A DNA stretch of 64,000 nt from Alistipes sp. Lineage in GTDB: Bacteria; Bacteroidota; Bacteroidia; Bacteroidales; Rikenellaceae. Under the pieces are notes generated by a model. The model ran no database searches. It had not been told where the DNA came from and saw only the letters and a program-made list of their open reading frames with translations. A program made the translations under genes and the position numbers. How positions within the stretch are numbered: the first letter of the stretch is position 1; each line of letters starts with the position of its first letter. This document shows positions 36,529 to 47,104 of this stretch, piece after piece. Where the stretch lies: the NCBI GenBank assembly GCA_017937125.1, contig JAGBEH010000007.1, forward strand, positions 389,655 to 453,654, given 5' to 3'.

Positions 36529-39500
36529 ATGAAAGATATGATAAAATATACAGCGGTATCGGGGCGCCTGCGTTCGGCATTGGGAATGCTGGCGGTTGTG
36601 ATTGCCGTTTTGATGCAGGCTCCGGTCGCTTTCGCCCAAAGCGAAATCATTACCGTGAAGGGTAATGTGAAGGATGCAAGCGGTCAGCCTATGGTCGGAG
36701 CCACGGTGTTCGTGGTGAACGGTCAGGCGGGAACTACTACCGACGTGAACGGTAATTATACTATCAAGGTCGCTGCGAACGGCACGCTCGAATACCAGTT
36801 TCTGGGTTATGCGTCGCAGCAGATAAAGGTGAATAACCGTACCAATATCAATGTCAAACTCGAGCAGGACAATATAGCCATAGAGGAGGTAGTGGCCGTA
36901 GGATATGCCACGATGGCCAAGACCGACCTGACGGGTTCTATTACGAATGTCAAAATGTCGGATGTGAAGGATGCGCCCGTTATGTCTATCGACCAGGCAT
37001 TGCAGGGACGTATCGCCGGTGCGGATATTATGTCTACGACCGGTGAGCCGGGTGCGGCCACTTCGATCCGTATTCGCGGTACGCGTTCGATTACGGCATC
37101 TAACGAGCCGCTTATCGTGGTGGATGACGTTATCGATGCGGTCAGCGACCTGAGCGACATAAACCCTGCCGACGTGCAGTCCATATCGGTGCTGAAAGAT
37201 GCGTCGTCTACCGCTATTTACGGAGCCCGCGGCTCTAACGGCGTCATTATCGTGACTACCAACAAGGGACGCGAGGGCAAACCGTCCATAACGTTCAAGG
37301 CCGATGTCGGTTTCTCGCAGCTGCCCCGCGGTTTGGACATTATGAATGCCACCGAGTTCGCCCAGTATCGCAACGACGTATATTATTTCCTCAACAATTA
37401 CGGGGAGAAGCCCGAAGAGGATTATCGTTACATCGATCCTGCGGCTATGGGCAAGGGCACCGACTGGGTCAAGGCCATTACCCGCACGGGAATGTACCAG
37501 AATTACAACCTGTCGGTTTCCGGCGGCGACAAGAAGAGCAAATACTTCGCATCGTTCGGTTATCACAACAACGACGGTATCGTTATCAATTCCGGCGTGC
37601 AGCGTTATACGGGGCGTCTGAATGTGGACCGCCAGCTGTTCAAGTGGCTGAAACTCGGCGCCAATACGAGTTACGAGTATCGCGACAACAACAACAATAA
37701 GACGGCGATAGGCGGCACGGGATGGTACAATGCAGCGATATACCTCAACCCTATGCTCGATAAGCGGGCCGTAATCAATGACTTGTGGGGTACAGGTTTC
37801 GACGGCGGCCAGCCGTTCGACAGCCCGTATATACGCGGTAATATCGTAACCAATACCACGACGCGAAAGATGCTCAACATATCTCCGTATGTCGAGATCA
37901 AGCCTTGGCGTTATCTGACCATCAAGTCGCGCTTCTCGTATTACAGCTTCCAGCGTCATTCCTACCAGTTCTCGCCGAAGTCATTGCCTACGTATCAGGC
38001 ATCGCAGAGGGGCGGTACGGCATACCGTGCCGAAACGGATGAGACGAAGCTGACGAACGAAAACACCATTTCGTTCAAGAAAATGTTCAACAAGATTCAC
38101 TATGTCGAGGCTATGGTCGGCTTTACGGCCGAAACGTTCAAGCAGCATAACCTGACGGCCAACGGTACGGGTTATCTCGATGACAATGTGAAGTGGAACA
38201 ATATGAACGCCATTCCCGACAAGAGAAACCTTACGGTTACTACCTCGCTGAACGAGCGTACGCGTATGTCGGGTATTATGCGACTCTATTACAACTGCAA
38301 GCGCCGCTATTATTTCACCTTTACGGCACGTTATGACGGTTCGTCTACTTTTGCAAAGAACAATAAGTGGGGATTCTTCCCTTCGGGTGCATTCAAGTGG
38401 ATGATCAGCAAGGAGCGTTTTATGGTCAATGCCGATTGGCTCGACGAATTGGCGTTGCGTTTGAGCGCGGGTCTGTCGGGTAACGATGCAATATCTTACT
38501 ACCGTTCGCTCGCGGCTTTGGGCAATACGACCGGAGGTTTCCTCTTCGGCTCCGACCAGCCCGTGGCATTCTATCCGTCGCGTCTGGCGTCGGACAACCT
38601 TACGTGGGAAAAGACGGCGATGTACAATGCCGCCGTCGATTTCGCGATTCTGAACCGCCGTCTCGAGTTTACGCTCGAAGCGTACTACGCCCGTACCACC
38701 GACCTTCTGCTGTCGGTGCAGCTGGCATCGCATACCGGTTTCACATCGCGTTACGCCAATCTGGGCAAGACGGAAAACAAGGGTGTCGAATTCAGCATAA
38801 CGAGCCGGAATATCGTGAAACCCAAATTCTCGTGGACCACTACGTTCACGATCTCTCACAACAAGCAGAAAGTGCTCGACATCGGAACCGACGAATATGT
38901 TGCGGCATACAGCTCTCCGACCAACAACTCGTATATGATGTACGGTTACGTGAAGGGGTATCCCCTGAATGCGTTGTGGGGCTTCAAGCACGCGGGCGTA
39001 TGGCATAATGACGATGAGATAGCTCGCAACAACCACACCAAGGCTTACGTTTCGACGAGTGCAAGTACATATCGCCAGGGCTACTCGCGCTATGTGGATG
39101 TAAACCACGACGGTGTGCTGAACAGCGACGACCTCGTGTATCTCGGATCCGCAGACCCGATCGTTCACGGCGGTTTGCAGAATACGTTCAATATCGGCAA
39201 GTTGAAGATCGGTATCTATTTCAACTACTCAGTCGGCGGTAAGATATACAACCTCACGGAGTTGTGGATGGGTAACGGCTCTCCTTCGACGAACCAGTAC
39301 CGTTATATGCTCAATGCATGGCATCCGGTACGTAATCCGAACTCGAATATACCGCGGGCATACAGCGATGACCAGATCGCATCGGACCGTATGTTGCACG
39401 ATGCTTCGTTTATACGTCTTAAGAACGTATCTATCGGTTATACGTTCGATTTGCGCAAGTATACGAAGGTAATCCGCGACATTACCGTCAGCGCCAGCGG

Positions 39501-39645
39501 CGAGAACCTTTATTTGTGGAAGAATTACAACGGTTTCGACCCCGACGTATCCACCAACAGCAGCGGATCGACGATTCGTCGTATGGATAACGGCGCGTAT
39601 CCCAAACCGCGTACGATTATTTTCAGTGTCCAAATTCGCTACTAA
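36529..39645 (+). CDS. SusC/RagA-type TonB-dependent outer membrane transporter (module B)
   Basis: A 1038-residue importer paralogous to the module A SusC. Signal peptide to about residue 36 (APVAFAQ), carboxypeptidase-regulatory-like domain about 42-113, VVAVGYA at 121-127, plug with LQGRIAGADI and IRIRGTRSITASNEPLIVVDD, barrel ending FSVQIRY. An alternative ATG lies at 36538. The two SusC proteins share long identical segments in plug and barrel (for example KWAFFPSAAVKW versus KWGFFPSGAFKW), supporting duplication then divergence. Forms a complex with the SusD encoded 10 bases downstream. Confidence 0.96.
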   Translation: MKDMIKYTAVSGRLRSALGMLAVVIAVLMQAPVAFAQSEIITVKGNVKDASGQPMVGATVFVVNGQAGTTTDVNGNYTIKVAANGTLEYQFLGYASQQIKVNNRTNINVKLEQDNIAIEEVVAVGYATMAKTDLTGSITNVKMSDVKDAPVMSIDQALQGRIAGADIMSTTGEPGAATSIRIRGTRSITASNEPLIVVDDVIDAVSDLSDINPADVQSISVLKDASSTAIYGARGSNGVIIVTTNKGREGKPSITFKADVGFSQLPRGLDIMNATEFAQYRNDVYYFLNNYGEKPEEDYRYIDPAAMGKGTDWVKAITRTGMYQNYNLSVSGGDKKSKYFASFGYHNNDGIVINSGVQRYTGRLNVDRQLFKWLKLGANTSYEYRDNNNNKTAIGGTGWYNAAIYLNPMLDKRAVINDLWGTGFDGGQPFDSPYIRGNIVTNTTTRKMLNISPYVEIKPWRYLTIKSRFSYYSFQRHSYQFSPKSLPTYQASQRGGTAYRAETDETKLTNENTISFKKMFNKIHYVEAMVGFTAETFKQHNLTANGTGYLDDNVKWNNMNAIPDKRNLTVTTSLNERTRMSGIMRLYYNCKRRYYFTFTARYDGSSTFAKNNKWGFFPSGAFKWMISKERFMVNADWLDELALRLSAGLSGNDAISYYRSLAALGNTTGGFLFGSDQPVAFYPSRLASDNLTWEKTAMYNAAVDFAILNRRLEFTLEAYYARTTDLLLSVQLASHTGFTSRYANLGKTENKGVEFSITSRNIVKPKFSWTTTFTISHNKQKVLDIGTDEYVAAYSSPTNNSYMMYGYVKGYPLNALWGFKHAGVWHNDDEIARNNHTKAYVSTSASTYRQGYSRYVDVNHDGVLNSDDLVYLGSADPIVHGGLQNTFNIGKLKIGIYFNYSVGGKIYNLTELWMGNGSPSTNQYRYMLNAWHPVRNPNSNIPRAYSDDQIASDRMLHDASFIRLKNVSIGYTFDLRKYTKVIRDITVSASGENLYLWKNYNGFDPDVSTNSSGSTIRRMDNGAYPKPRTIIFSVQIRY

Positions 39646-39654
39646 CGTTTAAGT

Positions 39655-41340
39655 ATGATGATTATGAAAAATAATATATTGAATATTTTCGGCAGACTGT
39701 GGGTCGTTGCCGCAGGTGCGGCGATCGTCACCTCCTGCAGTCTCGAGGAGGATATGAAATCGAACTATGCGCCCGACAATTTCTATCGCGACGCCGCCGA
39801 GTGCGAGGCCGGCTTAAACGGGTGCTACATACCTCAGCGTTCGATCTTCAACGGTACGTATATGCTCGTTACCGAGGCCCCGTCGGACATTATGTACATC
39901 AACTCGGGTACGTATGACGCGATTCTCGATATTTCTCCCGCCAATCCGCGTTTCGGAAATACGATGTGGAACAACGGCTATCTCGGCGTTATGCGCAGCA
40001 ACTGTATTATCGCCGCTATAGACCGTGTAAACCTCCCCGATAGCGAAAAGGTGCCTTTGTACACCGAGGGACTGATTCTCCGCGCATTCTATTATTGGGT
40101 GCTGACTTGCAATTTCGGCGACGTCCCGTTCTATACCGACGAGATTATGACTACCGCCGACCAGCTCCGCATAGCCAAACTGCCGCGTATGTCGGCAGTG
40201 GATACCCGCCGCTATTGTTTCGAGGAGCTCGAAAAGTGGCTGCCCAATGAATATAACGTCCAGCAGCGTACGTTCGAAGACGGAACAGAGTACCGTATGG
40301 GCGTAGCCGTGGGGTATATGGTGGCTGCCAAACTGGCGATGTGGAATGCCAGCGCCGAGAGACTGAATCCCGATGCGCAGACCTTCAAAAAGGAACATCC
40401 CTATCACAAGCCTTATGAAGGTGCCGAGTACTGGTGGCGCAAGGCTCTCGATATGCTCGACCATCTGGAGGCGATTTACGGCGATTTGCAGCAGTACCCC
40501 GTTTCGGACATACCTTTCAGCCGCAAATTCACTCCCGAATCGATCTGGGAAAACTCGAATATATACGACGAGCAGGGGCTGGCCGTTACGACGAACGTGG
40601 CCTGCTTCTATACTCCTACGCGTAAGAGTTCCGAAGGAACCGATGCGGGTTTCGGCCGCGATGCTATTTACGACGGCATAGAGATTCCGAATTTGGGTGC
40701 CTATGCCCGTACCTATACGGCATTCCGTCCGAACACTTATTTCTACCAGCAGTTGCAGCCGTTCACGAACCGTAACGACAAACGTCAGTTTATCAATATG
40801 GCGTGGGGTTGGGACACCGCAGCGGATACGGCAGATCCCGACAGTCCGGGATTCAAGTTCTTCAACGGTCCCAAAAGCGAAACGGGACGTCCGTGGATGG
40901 GACGCAAATTCTGGTGTCCCGGTATGCGCAACACTTCCGACGGCAATAACCATAAGATATTCCGTTATGCCGGGGCTGTGTTGATGCAGGCCGAATGCTG
41001 GCTGATGCTCGGCGACAAGAACAAATCCGCCGATTACCTTAACAAGGTCAGGGCGCGTGCCGGTTTGGGTCCCGTTTCTCCTTCGAATTATCGCAATACG
41101 GCCGCTTTTATGACGGAGATACAGAAAGAGTGCGGCCGCGAGCTTATCGGCGAATTCCAGCGCAAGCACGATCTGGTACGTTGGGGTATATTCTATCAGA
41201 GCGTACTCGACAACAACAATCTGCAAAAGGTTCGCGACAATATTCTGCCGTGTCACGAGTATTATCCGATTCCCGACCGACAGGTGTCGTATTCGGGCGG
41301 TGCTCTCGACAATAAGGCTTATGCCGAATATGGTATGTAA
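39655..41340 (+). CDS. SusD/RagB-type surface lipoprotein (module B)
   Basis: A 561-residue SusD homolog (IVTSC, Cys28) with the helical landmarks YTEGLILRAFYYWVLTCNFGDVPF and ECGRELIGEFQRKHDLVRWG, and the YPIPDRQ ending. It is 54 residues longer than the module A SusD, mainly from an insertion around 215-250 (ASAERLNPDAQTF region) and another near 380-410, which may change the ligand surface. Confidence 0.95.
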   Translation: MMIMKNNILNIFGRLWVVAAGAAIVTSCSLEEDMKSNYAPDNFYRDAAECEAGLNGCYIPQRSIFNGTYMLVTEAPSDIMYINSGTYDAILDISPANPRFGNTMWNNGYLGVMRSNCIIAAIDRVNLPDSEKVPLYTEGLILRAFYYWVLTCNFGDVPFYTDEIMTTADQLRIAKLPRMSAVDTRRYCFEELEKWLPNEYNVQQRTFEDGTEYRMGVAVGYMVAAKLAMWNASAERLNPDAQTFKKEHPYHKPYEGAEYWWRKALDMLDHLEAIYGDLQQYPVSDIPFSRKFTPESIWENSNIYDEQGLAVTTNVACFYTPTRKSSEGTDAGFGRDAIYDGIEIPNLGAYARTYTAFRPNTYFYQQLQPFTNRNDKRQFINMAWGWDTAADTADPDSPGFKFFNGPKSETGRPWMGRKFWCPGMRNTSDGNNHKIFRYAGAVLMQAECWLMLGDKNKSADYLNKVRARAGLGPVSPSNYRNTAAFMTEIQKECGRELIGEFQRKHDLVRWGIFYQSVLDNNNLQKVRDNILPCHEYYPIPDRQVSYSGGALDNKAYAEYGM

Positions 41341-41360
41341 AACATCGAACGACTACAAAT

Positions 41361-43526
41361 ATGAAACAGATAACATATAAAATAATGGAGAAATTCAGCC
41401 GTGCGGCAATGGCTTTGATGCTGGTATCCGCATCGCTGCTGGCTTCCTGTGAAGACAAGGCGTTCGAGCCGTCTTTGAGCCTGAGTGTAAACAACAAGAT
41501 TATCAGGCTGGAAAACAAGGCGAGCGAGACTCCCATATCCATCTATTCCACCGGCGACTGGAACGTACGTCTCGTTCCCGAAGTCGATTGGGCTTCGCTC
41601 GACAGAACGAGCGGTAGCGGCTCGCAGCAGGTATGGCTGACATATCAGTCGAACCCGCAGTCCGTGCGTCGTGTCACTCTGGTGGTTACGAAAGGCGGCG
41701 AGAGGCGTGAAATCCTCATCGAGCAGACGGGAGATGCCGTCGCATTCCGTTTCAAGCTCGACGGCCGCGAAATGACCTTCGAGAAATCGAAATCCACCTG
41801 CTACCTTACTTTTGCCACGAACATCCCGAAAGATCAGTTCGAAACGGTTACCGTGCGCGATATGCAGTATGTCGATGGTACTGACGGGTGGTTGTCCAAT
41901 ATCCGGATAGAAAATCGGGTTCTGGCATTCGACGTTACCGAAAACGATACGGGCGCTCCGCGTTCGGCCACTATTACGGCAGTGTATATCGACAAGTACG
42001 ATAACGACGCCGAATACGAAACGACGGCCAAAGTGACGCAGACGACCACTTCGTCCGTAGGCATCACTGTCGATGAGCTGATTTCCCAATACGTACAGGC
42101 CGAGGCTGCGGGTCTGGTCGATGAAGACGGCAACTGGACGATCACTACCGATCAGGAATCGGGCATCAAGGTCGTGGGCTATGCCATAAGCGACAGCGAG
42201 GGTCAGAATACCGCGACCAACAGGGAGAACAAATGGCAGGGCTCGGGCTATCCTTCGATGTCCAACGAGGTGAACGGTCAGACGGCATATATCCAGAATG
42301 CCGACGGCAGCAAGGGTATCCGACTGCTGATGAGCGGCGCTTCGGACAATATCGTAACCCGTCTTTCCGAGGTGAACGTACGTGTGGACGGCCTTACGAT
42401 GATGCGCGAGGAGAATCCTGCCCGATATACCATCAAGAACATTCCGGTGTACAACGTGGTCGGGCTTTCCGAGGCTTCGGCTTCGAATATTCCCGTCAAG
42501 GAGAAGTATATCGGCGAATTGACGGATGAGGATGTCTATACGTATGTTACGTTGAAGGATGTCGAGTTCACATACAAGCAAAGTTCGTTCTTCTGTACGA
42601 ATAACGGTTATGCGGGTATGTGCGACATTTATCCCGTGAATGTCCGTGACATTAACGGCGACAAGTTGTATATGTACGTGAATCACGCTTGTACGTGGGC
42701 GCGTAACGGAGAGGTCATACCTCAGGGCTCGGGCAAGTTGAGCGGCGTCATTACCCACGAAGTGTCGGACCGCTTCGGCATAGACGGTTATATGGGACGA
42801 TACAGCATCCGTCCTTACGACAAGACCGACTTGCAGGTTTCGGCCGATCCCGATTCACGATATGCTACTATCGTTGAATGGAACTGGGATAACCTGGCGA
42901 TGGACAAGACGGCGGACAATCGTATCCGTCCGATAGTCGGCAGCGGCTATCTGTATCACGACAGGCACGACGCGTTCGCTCCCGAACTCAAGAACAATTT
43001 CAACGAGCTGGTAGCCGACGCGACGATGAAGGGCGCAAAGGCCAATGCCGCCTGCCGCTTTACGACCGAATGGGTGGATGCTTCGAAAAATATGTACGGA
43101 GTGAACGCCGAGTTCTCGACTGCGGGCATTACGGGACGCAATATGGCAGTTACCTTCTCGGGATATGCCGGAGACCAGAGTGCGAACGGTTCGGGTATCG
43201 TAGTCCCGTCGTACTGGCTGATTAAGTACTCTTTTGACGGGGAGACCTATACGGATGTTCCCGACAGCCGTTTCGTCCTGCATCCGTTCGTATGCTGGCA
43301 CGAGAGATGTCCCTATTTCGCAACATACGGCCTGCACGAATATTCGGTCAATCTGCCTGCGGAACTGTTCGGTCGTGACAAGGTCCTGCTCCGATTCGTC
43401 CCTGAGGACAACAGATGTACGACTTCCATCAATGTCGCAACCCCCGATCCTGCGGGCGGGACATTGTCGTCGAGCACCAAATTGAGCGTAACATTCTCGG
43501 ATGTGACGGTTAAGTATAACAAGTAA
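41361..43526 (+). CDS. DUF5689 lipoprotein (module B, first)
   Basis: A 721-residue lipoprotein (LLASC, Cys30). A BACON-like domain (about 35-125, STGDWNVRLVPEVDWASLD) is followed by a second beta domain (about 130-225), DUF5689 (about 240-490: VVGYAISDSEG, KGIRLLMSG, LTDEDVYTYVTLKDVEF) and a C-terminal jelly-roll-like domain (about 500-721) with NAEFSTAGITGRNM, matching the same slot in module A (19630). No enzyme motif recognised; surface binding inferred. Confidence 0.78.
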   Translation: MKQITYKIMEKFSRAAMALMLVSASLLASCEDKAFEPSLSLSVNNKIIRLENKASETPISIYSTGDWNVRLVPEVDWASLDRTSGSGSQQVWLTYQSNPQSVRRVTLVVTKGGERREILIEQTGDAVAFRFKLDGREMTFEKSKSTCYLTFATNIPKDQFETVTVRDMQYVDGTDGWLSNIRIENRVLAFDVTENDTGAPRSATITAVYIDKYDNDAEYETTAKVTQTTTSSVGITVDELISQYVQAEAAGLVDEDGNWTITTDQESGIKVVGYAISDSEGQNTATNRENKWQGSGYPSMSNEVNGQTAYIQNADGSKGIRLLMSGASDNIVTRLSEVNVRVDGLTMMREENPARYTIKNIPVYNVVGLSEASASNIPVKEKYIGELTDEDVYTYVTLKDVEFTYKQSSFFCTNNGYAGMCDIYPVNVRDINGDKLYMYVNHACTWARNGEVIPQGSGKLSGVITHEVSDRFGIDGYMGRYSIRPYDKTDLQVSADPDSRYATIVEWNWDNLAMDKTADNRIRPIVGSGYLYHDRHDAFAPELKNNFNELVADATMKGAKANAACRFTTEWVDASKNMYGVNAEFSTAGITGRNMAVTFSGYAGDQSANGSGIVVPSYWLIKYSFDGETYTDVPDSRFVLHPFVCWHERCPYFATYGLHEYSVNLPAELFGRDKVLLRFVPEDNRCTTSINVATPDPAGGTLSSSTKLSVTFSDVTVKYNK

Positions 43527-43540
43527 AAGAAATCGCTATT

Positions 43541-45850
43541 ATGAAATCATATAATTTGAAAACGGCGACGAAAAGGCTTCTGTTTATGGCGGGAGTCTCC
43601 CTGACATCGCTTTTCGTAACCTCGTGTGTCGTAGACGAGGACGATCACGTATCGGACGTGGACCTCGGTGCGGCCGTACCCAATAAGGTGCTGACGTTGA
43701 AAGCCGAAGCCGGTACGGCGGATATAGAGGTATATTCGAACAAGACATATAAAGTGCGTTTGATTTCGGGCGAAGAGTGGGTGTCGCTGAAAAAGACGCC
43801 CTCGTCCGAGGCATCCGAAGAACTGATACTCGACGGCAACGGTAAGTTCACTATCGATTACGACCGTAATGCGCGTTTCCGCCGTATGGCTAAAATCGTG
43901 TTGGCTGCCGAAACGCGCCGCGACACCATCAGCATCCGTCAGGAGGGTGTTTTGTCCTCCGATATCAGTATTCCCGACTCGCGAATGTTCGTCGAGAAGA
44001 CGGGCGGCAAAATGCGTACGAGATTCATCTCGAAAGTGGATTTCGCGGATGTCGCCATAGATGTGGAATATACGGATCTGAATGAGGTCGATTGGATTGC
44101 CGATTTCGAGCGCAACAATAACTACGTCGATTTTACGGTAGGCGAGAATCTCGGCAACAACATCTCCCGTAAGGCGCTCGTCACCTTCTCGTACAAGGAC
44201 GGCTGGGGCGAAACGGTAAGCGATGTGCTGACTATTACCCAAAGCGGCCCCGACAGCGAGAACAGCGAAATCATCTCTTTCGAGGAGTTGCGTCAGTTGG
44301 AGGGGCTGGTCGATGAGAATATCGCTATCGAAGGCTATATAGTCAGCGATATTACTTACGGCAATGCGTCCGACAACCCGCATACGTCGAAAGTTACGAT
44401 TGACTATACGCATACCAATCTGTGCGCTTATCTCGAAAGCCTCGACGGAAGGTATGGCGTCCGTCTCGAGTTCAATACCGAGGACGACTATGTATTCAGC
44501 CGCTACGACAAGGTGCGATTGAATCTGCAAGGAACTACCGTGGTGAAAGAGGGCAGCTCCAATCCGAGCGATATGAATCCCGTACGTTACGCCATCAGCG
44601 ACCTTACGTCCGAGAACGTGGCTACGATCGAGGGCGGCAGTATGTCGTGGCTGCCCGTCAAGGAGAAGCATTTCGGCGATCTTACGGATGACGATATGTA
44701 TACGTATGTTACGCTGAAAGATTGCGAGTTCCCCGTACGTAAGGGTCCGCTTACCCCTATAAACGAAGGTTATGCTAAGGAGTATGCAGTGAACCGCATA
44801 AGCAAGTATCCGCTTCTTGTGCGCGACATAAACGGCAACTCGTTCTATACGTTTACCAACATCACCTGTACGTATCGCCGTACGGGCGACCGGCTGCCGC
44901 AAGGCTCGGGCGACCTGTCGGGCGTCATCGTATTCGAATACTACGACCGTTTCACGTGGGATGTGAATAAGTGCGATGAATACAGGGCTATGGGTTATGA
45001 CGAGGACCAGATCTTCGATCTGGGCAATATAGGCCGTTACCAGATACGCCATCAGTCGGCCGACGATATCAATATAGCCGACAATTTCAACGAGGGCTTC
45101 TCCGACATCGTATGCGAATTCAACTATTACAACCAGACACGTACGGATGTGGAGAAGACCGTAAGCGAAGTGGGTGTTATGTCCGCATCGTATGGCGCGG
45201 GAACCCTGACGCATTCGAGCGCAACCTCCACTGCTACCGGAATATTGCCCACTCAGGAGTACAGCTACCTCGGTCCTGTCGGGAAGTCGAATCCGGGCAA
45301 TGTAAACGGTACGGGTGTCGTCGATCGCAACGGCAATCGTGTCAGCGTTTCGCCGAATACGAACAACCAGACGAGCAATGCCGGAAAAGGATGGGTGGAA
45401 TCTTCGGACGGTATGGCCTGGTATCACAATAAGTGGGTGAACGGTTCGTCGTTCCATTATTGGCTGATGTCGTTCTCGACATCGAAGGTAAGTGCCGGAC
45501 GCCACCTCTCGTTGCAGATAAGCTGCTTGAACAAGAACCAGGGCAAGGCTCCGCGTTACTGGAACGTGGAGTGGTCTACCGACCGCACTAACTGGACGTT
45601 TATCGATTCGTATACTTGCCCCGATGTCGTTTTGTACGATTATACGACTTATCACCAGTCGGCGGCATATAAGTATATAAATGTGGATCTGCCTGACGAA
45701 ATGGCCAACCGCAGTGTCGTCTATATCCGCCTGATTCCGTCGAACGAACGTGCCGGAAATCCGAATTCGCCTTACTCGTACGATGACGGCGAGGTGGTGG
45801 ACGGAGGTTACAACTCGCTTAACTATCTGGCCGTGCGCTATAACAAGTAA
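43541..45850 (+). CDS. DUF5689 lipoprotein (module B, second)
   Basis: A 769-residue lipoprotein (VTSC, Cys29), the counterpart of 22316-24793 in module A with shared landmarks LTDDDMYTYVTLKDCEFPVRKG, YLGPVG and the ending YLAVRYNK. BACON-like domains about 40-230, DUF5689 about 240-460, C-terminal beta domain about 490-769. It follows the previous DUF5689 gene by 14 bases. Confidence 0.78.
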   Translation: MKSYNLKTATKRLLFMAGVSLTSLFVTSCVVDEDDHVSDVDLGAAVPNKVLTLKAEAGTADIEVYSNKTYKVRLISGEEWVSLKKTPSSEASEELILDGNGKFTIDYDRNARFRRMAKIVLAAETRRDTISIRQEGVLSSDISIPDSRMFVEKTGGKMRTRFISKVDFADVAIDVEYTDLNEVDWIADFERNNNYVDFTVGENLGNNISRKALVTFSYKDGWGETVSDVLTITQSGPDSENSEIISFEELRQLEGLVDENIAIEGYIVSDITYGNASDNPHTSKVTIDYTHTNLCAYLESLDGRYGVRLEFNTEDDYVFSRYDKVRLNLQGTTVVKEGSSNPSDMNPVRYAISDLTSENVATIEGGSMSWLPVKEKHFGDLTDDDMYTYVTLKDCEFPVRKGPLTPINEGYAKEYAVNRISKYPLLVRDINGNSFYTFTNITCTYRRTGDRLPQGSGDLSGVIVFEYYDRFTWDVNKCDEYRAMGYDEDQIFDLGNIGRYQIRHQSADDINIADNFNEGFSDIVCEFNYYNQTRTDVEKTVSEVGVMSASYGAGTLTHSSATSTATGILPTQEYSYLGPVGKSNPGNVNGTGVVDRNGNRVSVSPNTNNQTSNAGKGWVESSDGMAWYHNKWVNGSSFHYWLMSFSTSKVSAGRHLSLQISCLNKNQGKAPRYWNVEWSTDRTNWTFIDSYTCPDVVLYDYTTYHQSAAYKYINVDLPDEMANRSVVYIRLIPSNERAGNPNSPYSYDDGEVVDGGYNSLNYLAVRYNK

Positions 45851-45925
45851 TTTACGGCGGTAGCCGTGAACCTTGCTGAAGTTTGCGGCTGCCGCGTATT
45901 TCGATACGAAAAAAATGATGAACCG

Positions 45926-46933
45926 ATGAAGAAAATTGTGTTGTGTGCAATCGCGTCGATTGCCGTATCTTTTGCCTCTGTCGATGCGCAGGTGGTCAAG
46001 TCATACGAAAAACCTGCGGAGGCGGAGTTCCGTTCTGCCGTGAAGACATTGATGTACAAGACCAATGGCCACGACTTTACGCCCGAGCGCATTGCCGCTA
46101 TGGATGTGGTGCAGCGAATGATGAATAATTTTACCACTACCGAGTGGAACTCGTATTGGGGCACGTGGGATTGGTATGAAGTAGATAATATGGAGCGTTT
46201 CGGCGTGCCTTACTATCTGCGGCAGTCGTTCGAGAAGATAAAGAAAGAAATCAAGAGCACGAAGGTCGAGAAGGGTTCGGTTGCGATATGGCACCTTTAT
46301 AATATGGGGTACATAATCAAGACCCCGTCGCAGGTCCTCGGTATAGATTTGCGTGCCAAACGGGTGGATGAATTGATGAAATTCATCGATGTCGGGATGA
46401 TTACGCACTCGCACGGCGACCACTGGGCTATGGCTTTCGTCAAGGCTTTGAGCAAGGAAGGCAAGCCGCTGCTGACCAATTTCAATATCAAGGATGTGCA
46501 CGTAACGCGCGTCAAGGATGGCGAAATATATGAATTCGGCGGTATCAAGATTCGTACGACGATAGGCGACCATAACAGTAATCTGAAGAATTTCGTCGTC
46601 TCGTACGAAATAGATTGCGGCGAGGATACGAACCATACGGTGATTTATCATACGGGCGATTCTTGCAATTATAAGCAGCTGAATCCTCAGAATCCCGTGG
46701 ATATTTTCATCCTGCATATGGCCGTAGGTCTGAAGATTCAGGCGGCGATAGACAAGATCCAGCCTAAGAACGTCTTTTTGTCGCATCTGCTTGAACTCGG
46801 ACACAGCATTACCAAATGGCGTTGGACCTATGACGATGCTCTGATGTTGCGGGACAAACTCGAGCACGACAATGTGTGGATACCGGTGTGGGGCGAAAAG
46901 ATCGTTTATAAGAAGTCCGCAGCCGTAAAGTGA
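45926..46933 (+). CDS. metallo-beta-lactamase-fold hydrolase, exported
   Basis: A 335-residue protein with signal peptide ending near VDAQ (about residue 22). The MBL metal motif THSHGDHW gives His161, His163, Asp165 and His166; TGDSCNYKQL supplies a further Asp, and SHLLELGHS a late His. MBL enzymes of this kind act on lactones, phosphodiesters (UlaG, NAPE-PLD-like) or other esters. Being last in module B, it sits where module A has the calcineurin-like phosphoesterase. The ATG at 45926 is used as it begins the signal peptide. Confidence 0.83.
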   Translation: MKKIVLCAIASIAVSFASVDAQVVKSYEKPAEAEFRSAVKTLMYKTNGHDFTPERIAAMDVVQRMMNNFTTTEWNSYWGTWDWYEVDNMERFGVPYYLRQSFEKIKKEIKSTKVEKGSVAIWHLYNMGYIIKTPSQVLGIDLRAKRVDELMKFIDVGMITHSHGDHWAMAFVKALSKEGKPLLTNFNIKDVHVTRVKDGEIYEFGGIKIRTTIGDHNSNLKNFVVSYEIDCGEDTNHTVIYHTGDSCNYKQLNPQNPVDIFILHMAVGLKIQAAIDKIQPKNVFLSHLLELGHSITKWRWTYDDALMLRDKLEHDNVWIPVWGEKIVYKKSAAVK

Positions 46934-46985
46934 TGCGGCGGAACGGAATTCCGGAGAATGATTCGTTGAGAATCCCCTGAATTAA

Positions 46986-47020
46986 ATATCGCCCCTGTCA
47001 GGTTCTGACAGGGGCGATAT
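46986..47020. terminator. bidirectional hairpin between module B and the GH3 operon
   Basis: A perfect 15-bp stem (46986-47000 with 47006-47020) and a 5-base loop, located between convergent genes ending at 46933 and 47105. T/A runs at the flanks are weak, so it could serve either direction. Confidence 0.8.
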
Positions 47021-47104
47021 CGTTGAAGTCCGATTTGTCGGACACTGATGATGCTTTACAGATACGTCGGAAAAACCGATGTCCCGTATGGTGCGTTGCT
47101 GCCG

